Shown piece after piece: positions 1 through 6,133 of a DNA stretch of 7,744 nucleotides. Under the pieces are notes generated by a model. The model made no database searches, was not told the DNA's origin, and saw only the letters and a list, made by a program, of their open reading frames with translations. This stretch comes from CAYSBK01 sp964429265. GTDB taxonomy: Bacteria; Planctomycetota; Phycisphaerae; Sedimentisphaerales; Anaerobacaceae. Position 1 is the stretch's first letter; each line of letters starts with the position of its first letter. A program made the position numbers and the translations under genes. The stretch is taken from assembly GCA_964429265.1 (NCBI GenBank), contig CAYSBK010000119.1, positions 1 to 7,744 on the forward strand, written 5' to 3'.

Positions 1-76
1 CGCGGCGGATGAAGGGTCCGTCGAACGTGGGGGACGCAACTGACGGGGGCAGGGGGGTGGACAACAGAATCGGCAT

Positions 77-2011
77 ATGGACGAGGCGACGGAGCCAAAA
101 TACAGTCTATTCATTTACGGGTCGCTGCGTGATCCCCAAATCTTCAAGTCGATAACGGGGTTCGGTTTCACCGTGAAGGCTTCGGAGGTGGACGAGGAGA
201 CGCTTGCGGCGGAGCCGGCGTTTCTGTCGAACTACCGGCGCGTGACACCGGACAACGTGTACTTTTACGCGGTGGAGGACCCGGGGTCGAGGATCGAGGG
301 ATACGTCATCCACGGGGTCCCGGCCTCGGCGTTTCGCGAGATTGACAAGTATGAGGGGAAGCGGTACGTGCGGGCGACGGTTCGGGTGCACACGGCCAAG
401 GGACCGGTTGAGGCGCAAGCGTACCACTCCACGCCGGAGTTAATGAAAAAGCACTTCGGTGACAGGTTTCACGTCAACATTATTCACGAGCTTTGGCTTC
501 GGAAGCGGATTCAGAAGTTCATCGACGAGCACACCCGTCCCGGGGAGCACACGGCGGAGGCCGAGCTTGAGCGCCGCGCCGAGCGTGAGCTTCTGGCGAC
601 GACGGAACGCGACCTGGTAATGAGCCATTACCGAACGGACAGCATCAGCGACTATTATCTTGAGCACGAACTGGACAGGCCGCGTCCGAGCATAAGGCAT
701 CTGTATGACGATCCGAATGTGGAGCCTTTTGTCGAGAATTACATAGAACTGGTGGTCAGGCAGGTGCTGCTGAATCAGCTTGAGGAGCATATTCAGCAGC
801 GGTACCGTTTTGAGCTGGAACATATGCGGACGTCGCAGCGCTATTTCAGCCGGTCTATAAGCCTTCTGGCGGCGTTGCAGATGATAAACACGAATCGTTC
901 GGCGGTTGACCTGGTGGTGGAAGAGTCGCTGCGTTCGATGCCCTATCGCAGGCATGACCTGATTGATTACGTCAAGTATGCGATCCAGGTGGCGGACAGT
1001 ATTTTCGAGCCTCGGGTTGCGAAGGCGTATCTTGAGCGGATACGGCGGAACCTTCAGCCTGGTGTGGTGCCGCTGGGCGCGGAGCTGGAGATGAGCAACC
1101 TCGGCTACCGTGCGGTGGAGCGACGGCAGGACGGGCAGACGGTGCCGGAGCCCGTTTTCGACGGGTTCAGGTTCTTCAGCGACTTTTACCTGGACGTGCT
1201 TTCGTGGAAGCTGGGCGGGTATATCGACGACCACAGCGGAGAAACGGACCGGCCTCGGAGATCGGGTTTCCTGGAGCTGGCGCCTGGCAGGTTGAGCATA
1301 GCGGGCGAGCTTTCACGGCCGGCGACTGCGGACCCGTGGCTTTTGAACCAGTTGATACACGAGATACTTACGTTTTACGAGATACAACCACACAGTCTGC
1401 ACCTTTCTTTTCAGCTGCGCAGACACCAGATTGAGCAGCAGCAGGTGCTGCCGCTGGGATTTGTGAAGTGTTTGCTGGTGCTTGGGGGTGGGCTGGAGCA
1501 GACCGGTGAAGGTCGATACTGGGTTTCGAGGATGCACCACGACGAGATAATGCAGCGCGAGTTCGGGGAGGAGTTGGTCTTTGCCAGGACCAGCAAGCGG
1601 AAGTGGTATATGGGCAATGACCAGATAGCAGACAAGACGCCCGTTCAGGCGAGCGCCTACGTTCAGCAGTACAAGTTCATTCGCTTGGACAGTCGCGCGA
1701 ACTACGAGCCGTTGATTATGTGCCTGAAGGGTTTACAGTTGGCGTATAATCCTGGTGACTACCTTACCGCGGAACAACTGCGTGGCAGTGCAAAACTTCG
1801 GCGTGAGTACGGCAAACTGAAGAAGTGGGCGGCGCAGCCGAGTCCGATAAGCCGGCATACGATATCGAGGTTTCTGAAGACCGTTCAGGCGGGCTTGATG
1901 ACGGAGATGCACCGCCGGCCGGCACATAAGCTGCATTATATCGAGTGGGCGCTTGGAGCGATCGACGTGCAACTGCGGATGTTCAACAAGCAATTCGAGA
2001 AGTCAAAGTGA
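77..2011 (+). CDS. AIG2/gamma-glutamylcyclotransferase-like domain fused to a putative GS-fold amidoligase domain
   Basis: 644 residues. Residues about 9-120 look like an AIG2/GGCT-type cyclotransferase: YGSL at 14-17 (the substrate-binding loop of the family), the I-D-K-Y-E-G segment with Glu93 as probable catalytic acid, and the closing strand with Q-A-Y at 114-116. Residues about 130-330 are charged, mostly helical and not recognised. Residues about 330-545 show motifs in the order expected for a glutamine-synthetase-fold amidoligase: G-A-E-L-E (334-338), D-D-H-S then L-E-L-A-P (399-403), H-S-L-H (439-442) and I-R-L-D-S-R (535-540). Family knowledge: GGCT-like enzymes cleave gamma-glutamyl amines; amidoligases form amide bonds using ATP. 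A fused ligase/cyclotransferase acting on a peptide or amine conjugate is inferred. No signal peptide or membrane segment is seen, so it is probably cytosolic. ATG 77 is the first possible start after an in-frame TGA at 41-43; no good Shine-Dalgarno precedes it. The N-terminal call is firm, the C-terminal one tentative. Confidence 0.8.
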   Translation: MDEATEPKYSLFIYGSLRDPQIFKSITGFGFTVKASEVDEETLAAEPAFLSNYRRVTPDNVYFYAVEDPGSRIEGYVIHGVPASAFREIDKYEGKRYVRATVRVHTAKGPVEAQAYHSTPELMKKHFGDRFHVNIIHELWLRKRIQKFIDEHTRPGEHTAEAELERRAERELLATTERDLVMSHYRTDSISDYYLEHELDRPRPSIRHLYDDPNVEPFVENYIELVVRQVLLNQLEEHIQQRYRFELEHMRTSQRYFSRSISLLAALQMINTNRSAVDLVVEESLRSMPYRRHDLIDYVKYAIQVADSIFEPRVAKAYLERIRRNLQPGVVPLGAELEMSNLGYRAVERRQDGQTVPEPVFDGFRFFSDFYLDVLSWKLGGYIDDHSGETDRPRRSGFLELAPGRLSIAGELSRPATADPWLLNQLIHEILTFYEIQPHSLHLSFQLRRHQIEQQQVLPLGFVKCLLVLGGGLEQTGEGRYWVSRMHHDEIMQREFGEELVFARTSKRKWYMGNDQIADKTPVQASAYVQQYKFIRLDSRANYEPLIMCLKGLQLAYNPGDYLTAEQLRGSAKLRREYGKLKKWAAQPSPISRHTISRFLKTVQAGLMTEMHRRPAHKLHYIEWALGAIDVQLRMFNKQFEKSK

Positions 2012-2500
2012 CGCCTTTGCCTTTGGTTTGTTTGTGCAGTGTTGGCGGTAGGCGCGGGTGCGTTTGAGCCTGGCCACGGCGCAGGCGAGCACCTGGTCGT
2101 GGTCGAAGGCGAGCCTGGCCGGTAGTTTTTGCAGATCGAACCATCGGGCCTGTTCGGCGTCGTCGGCACCCTTGACAGGTGTATTCGGGGCAACGCCCGT
2201 AAAAACGACACTGATACAGCGTCCTCGGGGGTCCCTGCCGACGTTTCCGAAGGTTCGCAACTGTCGAAGCGTCACGCCTGTAAGGCCTGTTTCCTCGGCC
2301 AGTTCGCGAGCGGCAGCGTCGATAAGCTCCTCATCGATGTCGACGAAGCCGCCCGGCAAGGCCCATTGTCCTTTGAAGGGCGGTTTTGCACGTTTTATCA
2401 GCAGCACTTGCGGTCTGCCGTGCCGAAAGCTGAAGACGGCGATATCCACCGCCACCATCGGCCTCGGCCAGTTGTAAACGTAGTTTCCTTTCTTAGCCAT
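2003..2500 (-). CDS. Nudix hydrolase (ADP-ribose pyrophosphatase-like)
   Basis: 165 residues, the size of a single-domain Nudix enzyme. A perfect Nudix box (G-x5-E-x7-R-E-L-x-E-E-x-G-L) spans residues 51-73, with metal-binding Glu66, Glu69 and Glu70. It is preceded by the strand L-L-I-K-R and W-A-L-P-G-G. The later F-G-N-V-G-R-D-P-R-G-R segment resembles ADP-ribose pyrophosphatase and NrtR/NadM-type Nudix domains, so a nucleoside diphosphate-sugar such as ADP-ribose is the likeliest substrate; a sanitising role on another nucleotide is possible. No helix-turn-helix domain follows, so it looks like an enzyme rather than an NrtR regulator. The tail is Lys/Ala-rich. ATG at 2500 is preceded by AGAGGG nine bases upstream (plus-strand 2510-2515) and by a good promoter. 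The gene runs opposite to the cyclotransferase fusion and their 3' ends overlap by 9 bp. Confidence 0.93.
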   Translation of the reverse strand: MAKKGNYVYNWPRPMVAVDIAVFSFRHGRPQVLLIKRAKPPFKGQWALPGGFVDIDEELIDAAARELAEETGLTGVTLRQLRTFGNVGRDPRGRCISVVFTGVAPNTPVKGADDAEQARWFDLQKLPARLAFDHDQVLACAVARLKRTRAYRQHCTNKPKAKASL

Positions 2501-2540
2501 AAGACAAGGCCCTCTGTGTCGTTACAATTGCCCGCGGGTA

Positions 2541-2569
2541 AGTATATCGAGGCGGTTGTTTTGTGTCGA
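2541..2569 (-). promoter_or_regulatory. Sigma70-like promoter of the Nudix gene
   Basis: On the minus strand the -35 hexamer TCGACA (2569-2564) matches TTGACA at five of six bases. The -10 hexamer TATACT (2546-2541) matches TATAAT at five of six. The spacer is exactly 17 bases. Transcription would begin near 2534, giving a leader of about 34 bases before the Nudix ATG at 2500. No start site has been shown. Confidence 0.6.
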
Positions 2570-2626
2570 ACAAAAAGACCGGCGAAGTTGCGGATGGACG
2601 GCGGCCGGCAGGTGGGGGCGGTGCGA

Positions 2627-2685
2627 CTGCCGGCAAATGCGATGCGGAAGGGACCGGCTTGGGGACTTGACGAATTTGCCGGCAG
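2627..2685. repeat. Perfect 12-bp inverted repeat, 35-bp loop
   Basis: CTGCCGGCAAAT at 2627-2638 is the exact reverse complement of ATTTGCCGGCAG at 2674-2685. Each arm contains the 8-bp palindrome TGCCGGCA, so the pair can also be read as two palindromic operator-like sites whose centres lie 49 bp apart. It sits between the Nudix promoter and the probable start of the MoxR operon. It could be a regulator binding pair or a stem in RNA; no T-tract follows directly, so it is not a standard terminator. Confidence 0.5.
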
Positions 2686-2711
2686 AAGGGAACATACCGC
2701 CGGCGCAGGAC

Positions 2712-2731
2712 GTATATTTTTTTTATACTAT
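2712..2731 (+). promoter_or_regulatory. Possible -10 region of the moxR operon
   Basis: GTATA (2712-2716) and TATAC (2724-2728) flank a T-tract (T8 at 2717-2724), the most AT-rich point of the region. TATACT at 2724-2729 matches the -10 consensus at five of six bases. No good -35 hexamer lies 16-18 bases upstream, so this would be an activator-dependent or alternative-sigma promoter, or simply an AT-rich bend. It is placed well for an operon whose first ATG is at 2807, leaving a leader of about 70 bases. Confidence 0.3.
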
Positions 2732-2732
2732 G

Positions 2733-2763
2733 TCACCGGGTTGTGGGGGTGGTTGACCGGTGA
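2733..2763. repeat. 7-bp inverted repeat at the probable transcription start
   Basis: TCACCGG at 2733-2739 pairs exactly with CCGGTGA at 2757-2763 across a G/T-rich 17-base loop. It begins four bases after the TATACT box, so it could act as an operator covering the start site or as a hairpin at the 5' end of the operon mRNA. The stem is short and the assignment is weak. Confidence 0.3.
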
Positions 2764-2794
2764 GGCGGCAGCGATTTCACGGTTAAACGATTGC

Positions 2795-2800
2795 AGGAGA
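2795..2800 (+). promoter_or_regulatory. Ribosome binding site fixing the moxR start
   Basis: AGGAGA lies six bases before ATG 2807. A GTG at 2801 is in the same frame but directly abuts this site and is too close to be used. The site decides the start against the much longer open frame that extends upstream to about 2129. Confidence 0.75.
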
Positions 2801-2806
2801 GTGCTT

Positions 2807-3796
2807 ATGGTGGCAGACGTCAAGCAAATCGGGGCATTGGTGGAGCAGAAGAGCGAGTTTGTGCGGTCGCTTTTCGGGGAGATGGAGAAGGTTATAGTCG
2901 GCCAGCGATACATGCTGGAGCGTATGCTGATAGGGCTGCTGGCGAACGGGCACCTGTTGCTGGAGGGGGTGCCGGGTCTTGCGAAGACGATGGCGGTGAC
3001 GGTGCTTTCCAGGGCGATCGAGGCCGAGTTCCGGCGGATACAGTTTACGCCCGACCTTTTGCCGGCGGACCTGATAGGCACGCAGATTTATCGGCAGTCT
3101 GACGGCCAGTTTTACACTCGGAAGGGACCGATTTTTGCGAACATAATCCTGGCGGACGAAATCAACCGCGCCCCGGCGAAGGTTCAAAGCGCCCTTCTTG
3201 AGGCGATGCAGGAAAGGCAGGTGTCGATAGGAGAGGAGAGCTTTGCTTTGCCGAGTCCTTTTCTGGTTCTGGCCACTCAAAACCCGATCGAGCAGGAGGG
3301 GACATATCCGCTTCCGGAGGCACAGCTCGACAGGTTTATGCTGAAGTTGAAGATCGACTACCCCACGAAGCAGCAGGAGCGTGAGATTCTGGACCGGATG
3401 GCCGTTACGGACAAGAAGCTGGACGTAAAGGCGGTTATCAGGCCGTCGGACATAACGGAGGTTCGGTCGGTGGTCGACGAGATATACGTTGACGACAAGG
3501 TGAAGGATTACATCGTGGACGTTGTCTGTGCGACGCGAGAGCCGGAGAAGTACGGCCTGGAACTCGGCAATTTCATAAGCTACGGTGCGTCGCCCCGTGC
3601 GACGATATACCTTACGCTGGCGGCGAAGGCGCACGCATTTATCGAGGGTCGCGGTTACGTGACTCCCCAGGACGTCAAGAGCATCGGGGCGGATGTGTTG
3701 CGTCACAGGGTGATTGTGAGCTACGAGGCGGAGGCGGAAGACAAGACCAGCGAAGACATCATACAGACGATATTCGACAATATCGAGGTTCCGTAG
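2807..3796 (+). CDS. moxR: MoxR-family AAA+ ATPase
   Basis: 329 residues, normal for a MoxR ATPase. Walker A is G-V-P-G-L-A-K-T (54-61), Walker B I-I-L-A-D-E (113-118) followed by I-N-R-A-P-A-K-V-Q, sensor 1 A-T-Q-N-P (156-160), the arginine-finger segment E-A-Q-L-D-R-F (171-177) and the sensor-2 segment G-A-S-P-R-A (260-265). All catalytic residues are present. Known for the family: a cytosolic hexameric ATPase that works with VWA-domain partners as a chaperone, for example to activate or assemble enzymes and in envelope stress. Here it heads the operon, followed 27 bp later by DUF58 and then by Bat-type genes, so those VWA proteins are its likely partners. It starts at ATG 2807, preceded by AGGAGA; the N-terminus then matches the usual family beginning, with I-V-G-Q at 30-33. 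Confidence 0.96.
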   Translation: MVADVKQIGALVEQKSEFVRSLFGEMEKVIVGQRYMLERMLIGLLANGHLLLEGVPGLAKTMAVTVLSRAIEAEFRRIQFTPDLLPADLIGTQIYRQSDGQFYTRKGPIFANIILADEINRAPAKVQSALLEAMQERQVSIGEESFALPSPFLVLATQNPIEQEGTYPLPEAQLDRFMLKLKIDYPTKQQEREILDRMAVTDKKLDVKAVIRPSDITEVRSVVDEIYVDDKVKDYIVDVVCATREPEKYGLELGNFISYGASPRATIYLTLAAKAHAFIEGRGYVTPQDVKSIGADVLRHRVIVSYEAEAEDKTSEDIIQTIFDNIEVP

Positions 3797-3813
3797 CTTA
3801 AAGAGCATTCAGC

Positions 3814-3823
3814 GGTGGGCGAG
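3814..3823 (+). promoter_or_regulatory. Start choice for the DUF58 gene
   Basis: The G-rich stretch GGTGGGCGAG directly precedes ATG 3824. An in-frame GTG at 3815 would add three residues (M-G-E) and has AAAGAG (3800-3805) nine bases upstream. The family normally begins close to M-I-x-x-E-L, which favours ATG 3824, but both starts are possible. Confidence 0.4.
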
Positions 3824-4699
3824 ATGATATCCGAGGAACTGATCCGCAAGGTCAGGCAGATTCAGATATACACGTCACGGGCGGTCGATGCGAGCTTCGC
3901 CGGTCAGTACGAGAGCGTTTTCAAAGGCCGGGGGATGGAGTTCGACGAGGTGCGGGAGTACACGGCCGGGGACGACGTGCGCGCGATAGACTGGAACGTG
4001 ACGGCGCGGACTGGAAGACCTTACATCAAGCGGTTCGTGGAGGAGCGTGAGCTGACGGTTTTGTTCATGGTGGATTTGAGCGCCAGCGGCGACTTCGGGA
4101 CGGTGAACAAGGCGAAGAACGACCTTGCGGCGGAGTTTTGTGCGGTTCTGTCTTTTGCGGCGGCCAAGAACAACGACAAGGTTGGATTGTTGATATTTAC
4201 CGACAGGATTGAGCTTTACATTCCGCCGAAGAAAGGCAGCCGGCACGTGCTTCGCTTGATTCGTGAGCTTGTGCATTTTCGGATGCCTCGTCGGCGGACG
4301 GACATTCCGCTTGCGCTGGATTACGTGGGGAAGGTTCTTCGCAGGAAGGCGACGGTGTTTCTGGTGTCGGATTTCATCGAGACGGATTTCAAGAGGCCTT
4401 TGAGCCTTTTGAACAAGCGGCACGATCTTATTGCGGTGGTGGTTCGTGACCGGGCGGAGGTTTCGATGCCGGAGGTGGGGCTTGTTGAACTTGCGGATGC
4501 CGAGACGGGAGAGGTTATGCTGGTGGACACGAGCTGGCGGAGGTTTCGGCAGAGGTACGCGGACCTGAGCAGCCGGGGATTCGAGGAGCTTCGCGGTCTT
4601 TTGCGGTCGATAAACGTGGACTGCATAAGTATCAGCACGGACAGGCCTTACATTCAGGACCTGATACAGTTTTTCCATATGCGTCACCGGAGGTTCTGA
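3824..4699 (+). CDS. DUF58 protein with VWA-like MIDAS
   Basis: 291 residues from ATG 3824 (294 if GTG 3815 is used). The DUF58 signature is intact: F-K-G-R-G-M-E-F-D-E-V-R-E-Y (33-46), G-D-D-V-R-A-I-D-W-N (49-58) and F-V-E-E-R-E (71-76). It is followed by a von Willebrand A-like fold with a metal-binding set: D-L-S-A-S (84-88), Thr159 and Asp183 in V-S-D-F. No signal peptide or membrane segment is visible, so it should be cytosolic. Family knowledge: DUF58 proteins are nearly always encoded next to MoxR ATPases and are thought to be their adaptor or substrate-recognition partners. The gene begins 27 bp after moxR, so co-translation is likely. The biochemical role of the family is not settled. 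Confidence 0.95.
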   Translation: MISEELIRKVRQIQIYTSRAVDASFAGQYESVFKGRGMEFDEVREYTAGDDVRAIDWNVTARTGRPYIKRFVEERELTVLFMVDLSASGDFGTVNKAKNDLAAEFCAVLSFAAAKNNDKVGLLIFTDRIELYIPPKKGSRHVLRLIRELVHFRMPRRRTDIPLALDYVGKVLRRKATVFLVSDFIETDFKRPLSLLNKRHDLIAVVVRDRAEVSMPEVGLVELADAETGEVMLVDTSWRRFRQRYADLSSRGFEELRGLLRSINVDCISISTDRPYIQDLIQFFHMRHRRF

Positions 4700-4745
4700 G
4701 CACACAAGTGGCTGTTCTCAGTGGTGTTTTTCGGGAGAAAAGTAG

Positions 4746-6131
4746 ATGGAACAGAAGCTTGATTTTTCGCTGCCCGATGCGAAGGCGAAAGGCTCAAGGC
4801 AAACGGCGGTTGTCATAGTGCTGCTGGTGGTATCGGTTGGCGTCGGTGTGGCGAACCTGTTTTTTGTGTCAAGGCGGGGTGCGGGCGAGGTGGCTGAAAC
4901 AAGAAGAGGCGTTTCGGCCGAGCAGGTCAAGGAACTGGCGACGAAGCTGGCAAACAGAAGCCTGTATGACAGGGCCGCCGAGGTGTGGCGGCAGTATCTC
5001 GAATCAGCCAGGCTGGGCGATGCGGAACGTGCGAAAGTGCTTTTCCAGATAGGGACGCTTTTCGAGAAGGCCGGTTCGTATGCGCGGGCGATTGAATACT
5101 ATTACCGCAGCGAGGCGGCGGCGAAACTGGCGGAGCTTGGGCCGCAGATAAACAGCCATATCAAGGACTGCTTCGAGCGGCTGGGCAAGTTTTCGGCGTT
5201 GCGTTACGAGATGATGGCGAGAACGAGCCTGAAGCCGACGCAGCAATCAGGGGGCAAGGTGGTGGCGGAGATCGGTGCGGAGAAGATAACCGAGGCGGAC
5301 CTTGACGCGATGATCGAAGCCAGTATCGATGACCAGATGGCGCAGTGGTCGGCATTTATGACGCCGCAGCAATTGAACGAACAAAAGAAGCGGATGCTGG
5401 AACGATTCAAGTCTGCACAGGCGAGGCAGCAGTTCCTGCGGGGCCGGCTGGCGGAGGAGGTTTTATATCGTGAGGCGCTGAGCCAGGAGCTGGCCGAGAA
5501 AGACGAAGTCAAGAAACTGATCGAACGCCAGGCCAGGCAGGTGCTCAGCCAATACCTTATGAACCAGCAGCTTGCTGCGAAGATTCACATCACGGAAGGC
5601 GACCTGCAGACGTACTATGCGGCCCACAAGGAGCAGTACGTTGAGCCTGCGCGAGCGCGGATAAGCCATATAGTCGTAGGCGAGAAGCAGCAGGCGGAGA
5701 AGCTTCTGGAGCGGCTCAAGGCAGGGGAGGACTTTGCGGAGCTTGCGAAAGAGTTTTCGGAGGATAAGGCGACCGCGGAAAAAGGCGGCAAGATAGCTTC
5801 TGCGGTGACGGAGGGTTCATACGTTGCGGGGATAGGCAACGCGGCCGAGTTGAACCGGGCGATATTCGATGCCAACAGCGGCGAGGTTCTGGCCAGGGCC
5901 TTCAAAAGCGACAAGGGTTGGGAAGTGGTCAGGGTGGACAGCAAGGAGCCGGCCCGGCAGAAGGAGTTCGAGGAGGTTCGGGAGCAGATAATGACGGCAC
6001 TGTTGAATCAGAAGAGGCAGGATGTTCAGCAAGAGTACATAAGAGAACTGTCCGACAAATATGACGTGGTCATTCATACTTCGGCGCTGACAGGCGGCGG
6101 AGAAAACAAGGCGGAAGAGGAATCGCAGTAG
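4746..6131 (+). CDS. Membrane-anchored TPR and PpiC-type peptidyl-prolyl isomerase/chaperone
   Basis: 461 residues. A short basic N-terminus is followed by one hydrophobic segment (about 20-41), read as an uncleaved signal anchor. Residues 60-130 form about two TPR-like helical hairpins (L-Y-D-R-A-A-E-V-W and Y-A-R-A-I-E-Y-Y). A SurA/PpiC-type N-domain begins at V-V-A-E-I-G-A-E-K-I-T (172-182) with long charged helices, and a parvulin (PpiC) domain spans about 304-398. His308 of the first strand is present, but the second histidine usual in G-(Y/W)-H-x-(I/V)-x-V is Glu393, so isomerase activity may be reduced. The likely role is folding of exported proteins, bulk domain in the periplasm; positive charges on both sides of the anchor leave the orientation uncertain. 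GGGAGA (4733-4738) precedes ATG 4746 by seven bases. It lies inside the MoxR/Bat operon, which is not a standard member position. Confidence 0.88.
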   Translation: MEQKLDFSLPDAKAKGSRQTAVVIVLLVVSVGVGVANLFFVSRRGAGEVAETRRGVSAEQVKELATKLANRSLYDRAAEVWRQYLESARLGDAERAKVLFQIGTLFEKAGSYARAIEYYYRSEAAAKLAELGPQINSHIKDCFERLGKFSALRYEMMARTSLKPTQQSGGKVVAEIGAEKITEADLDAMIEASIDDQMAQWSAFMTPQQLNEQKKRMLERFKSAQARQQFLRGRLAEEVLYREALSQELAEKDEVKKLIERQARQVLSQYLMNQQLAAKIHITEGDLQTYYAAHKEQYVEPARARISHIVVGEKQQAEKLLERLKAGEDFAELAKEFSEDKATAEKGGKIASAVTEGSYVAGIGNAAELNRAIFDANSGEVLARAFKSDKGWEVVRVDSKEPARQKEFEEVREQIMTALLNQKRQDVQQEYIRELSDKYDVVIHTSALTGGGENKAEEESQ

Positions 6132-6133
6132 TT

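Larger units (their letters stand above)
2501..2806. other. Divergent intergenic region between the Nudix gene and the MoxR operon
   Basis: This 306-bp stretch has no convincing gene on either strand. A plus-strand frame is open through it and reaches back across the Nudix gene, but that part has no family resemblance, and the MoxR protein begins naturally at 2807. It contains the Nudix promoter, a 12-bp perfect inverted repeat, a T8 tract inside a small dyad, a TATACT box, a 7-bp inverted repeat and the moxR ribosome binding site. GCCGGC cores occur at 2604, 2629, 2678 and 2699. Confidence 0.7.

Noticed and set aside
3..155. Plus-strand frame 3 open from the left edge to TAA 153-155, possibly the tail of an upstream gene
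   Set aside because: Its translation is Arg/Gly/Ser-rich and featureless and half of it overlaps the fusion gene, so there is no support for a real gene end.
440..1234. 264-residue minus-strand frame opposite the cyclotransferase fusion
   Set aside because: It has biased composition, no motif and no ribosome binding site, and the plus-strand protein has recognisable domains.
2667..2696. TTGACG as a -35 box for moxR
   Set aside because: No acceptable -10 hexamer lies 16-18 bases downstream; the nearest, AACATA, is poor.
2604..2704. GCCGGC cores as a specific repeat family
   Set aside because: GCCGGC also occurs repeatedly inside coding sequence here (for example near 211, 1849, 3061 and 5441), so the core alone is not special; only the exact 12-bp dyad was kept.
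2129..2806. In-frame upstream extension of the MoxR reading frame (226 extra codons)
   Set aside because: It runs antisense through the Nudix gene, has no family resemblance, and AGGAGA plus ATG 2807 gives a normal MoxR N-terminus.
2783..3808. 341-residue open frame on the minus strand opposite moxR
   Set aside because: It is a shadow of the GC-rich moxR codons; the translation is Arg/Leu/His-rich with no domain.
3875..4705. 276-residue minus-strand frame opposite the DUF58 gene
   Set aside because: It is a shadow frame with basic low-complexity translation; the DUF58 signature is unambiguous on the plus strand.
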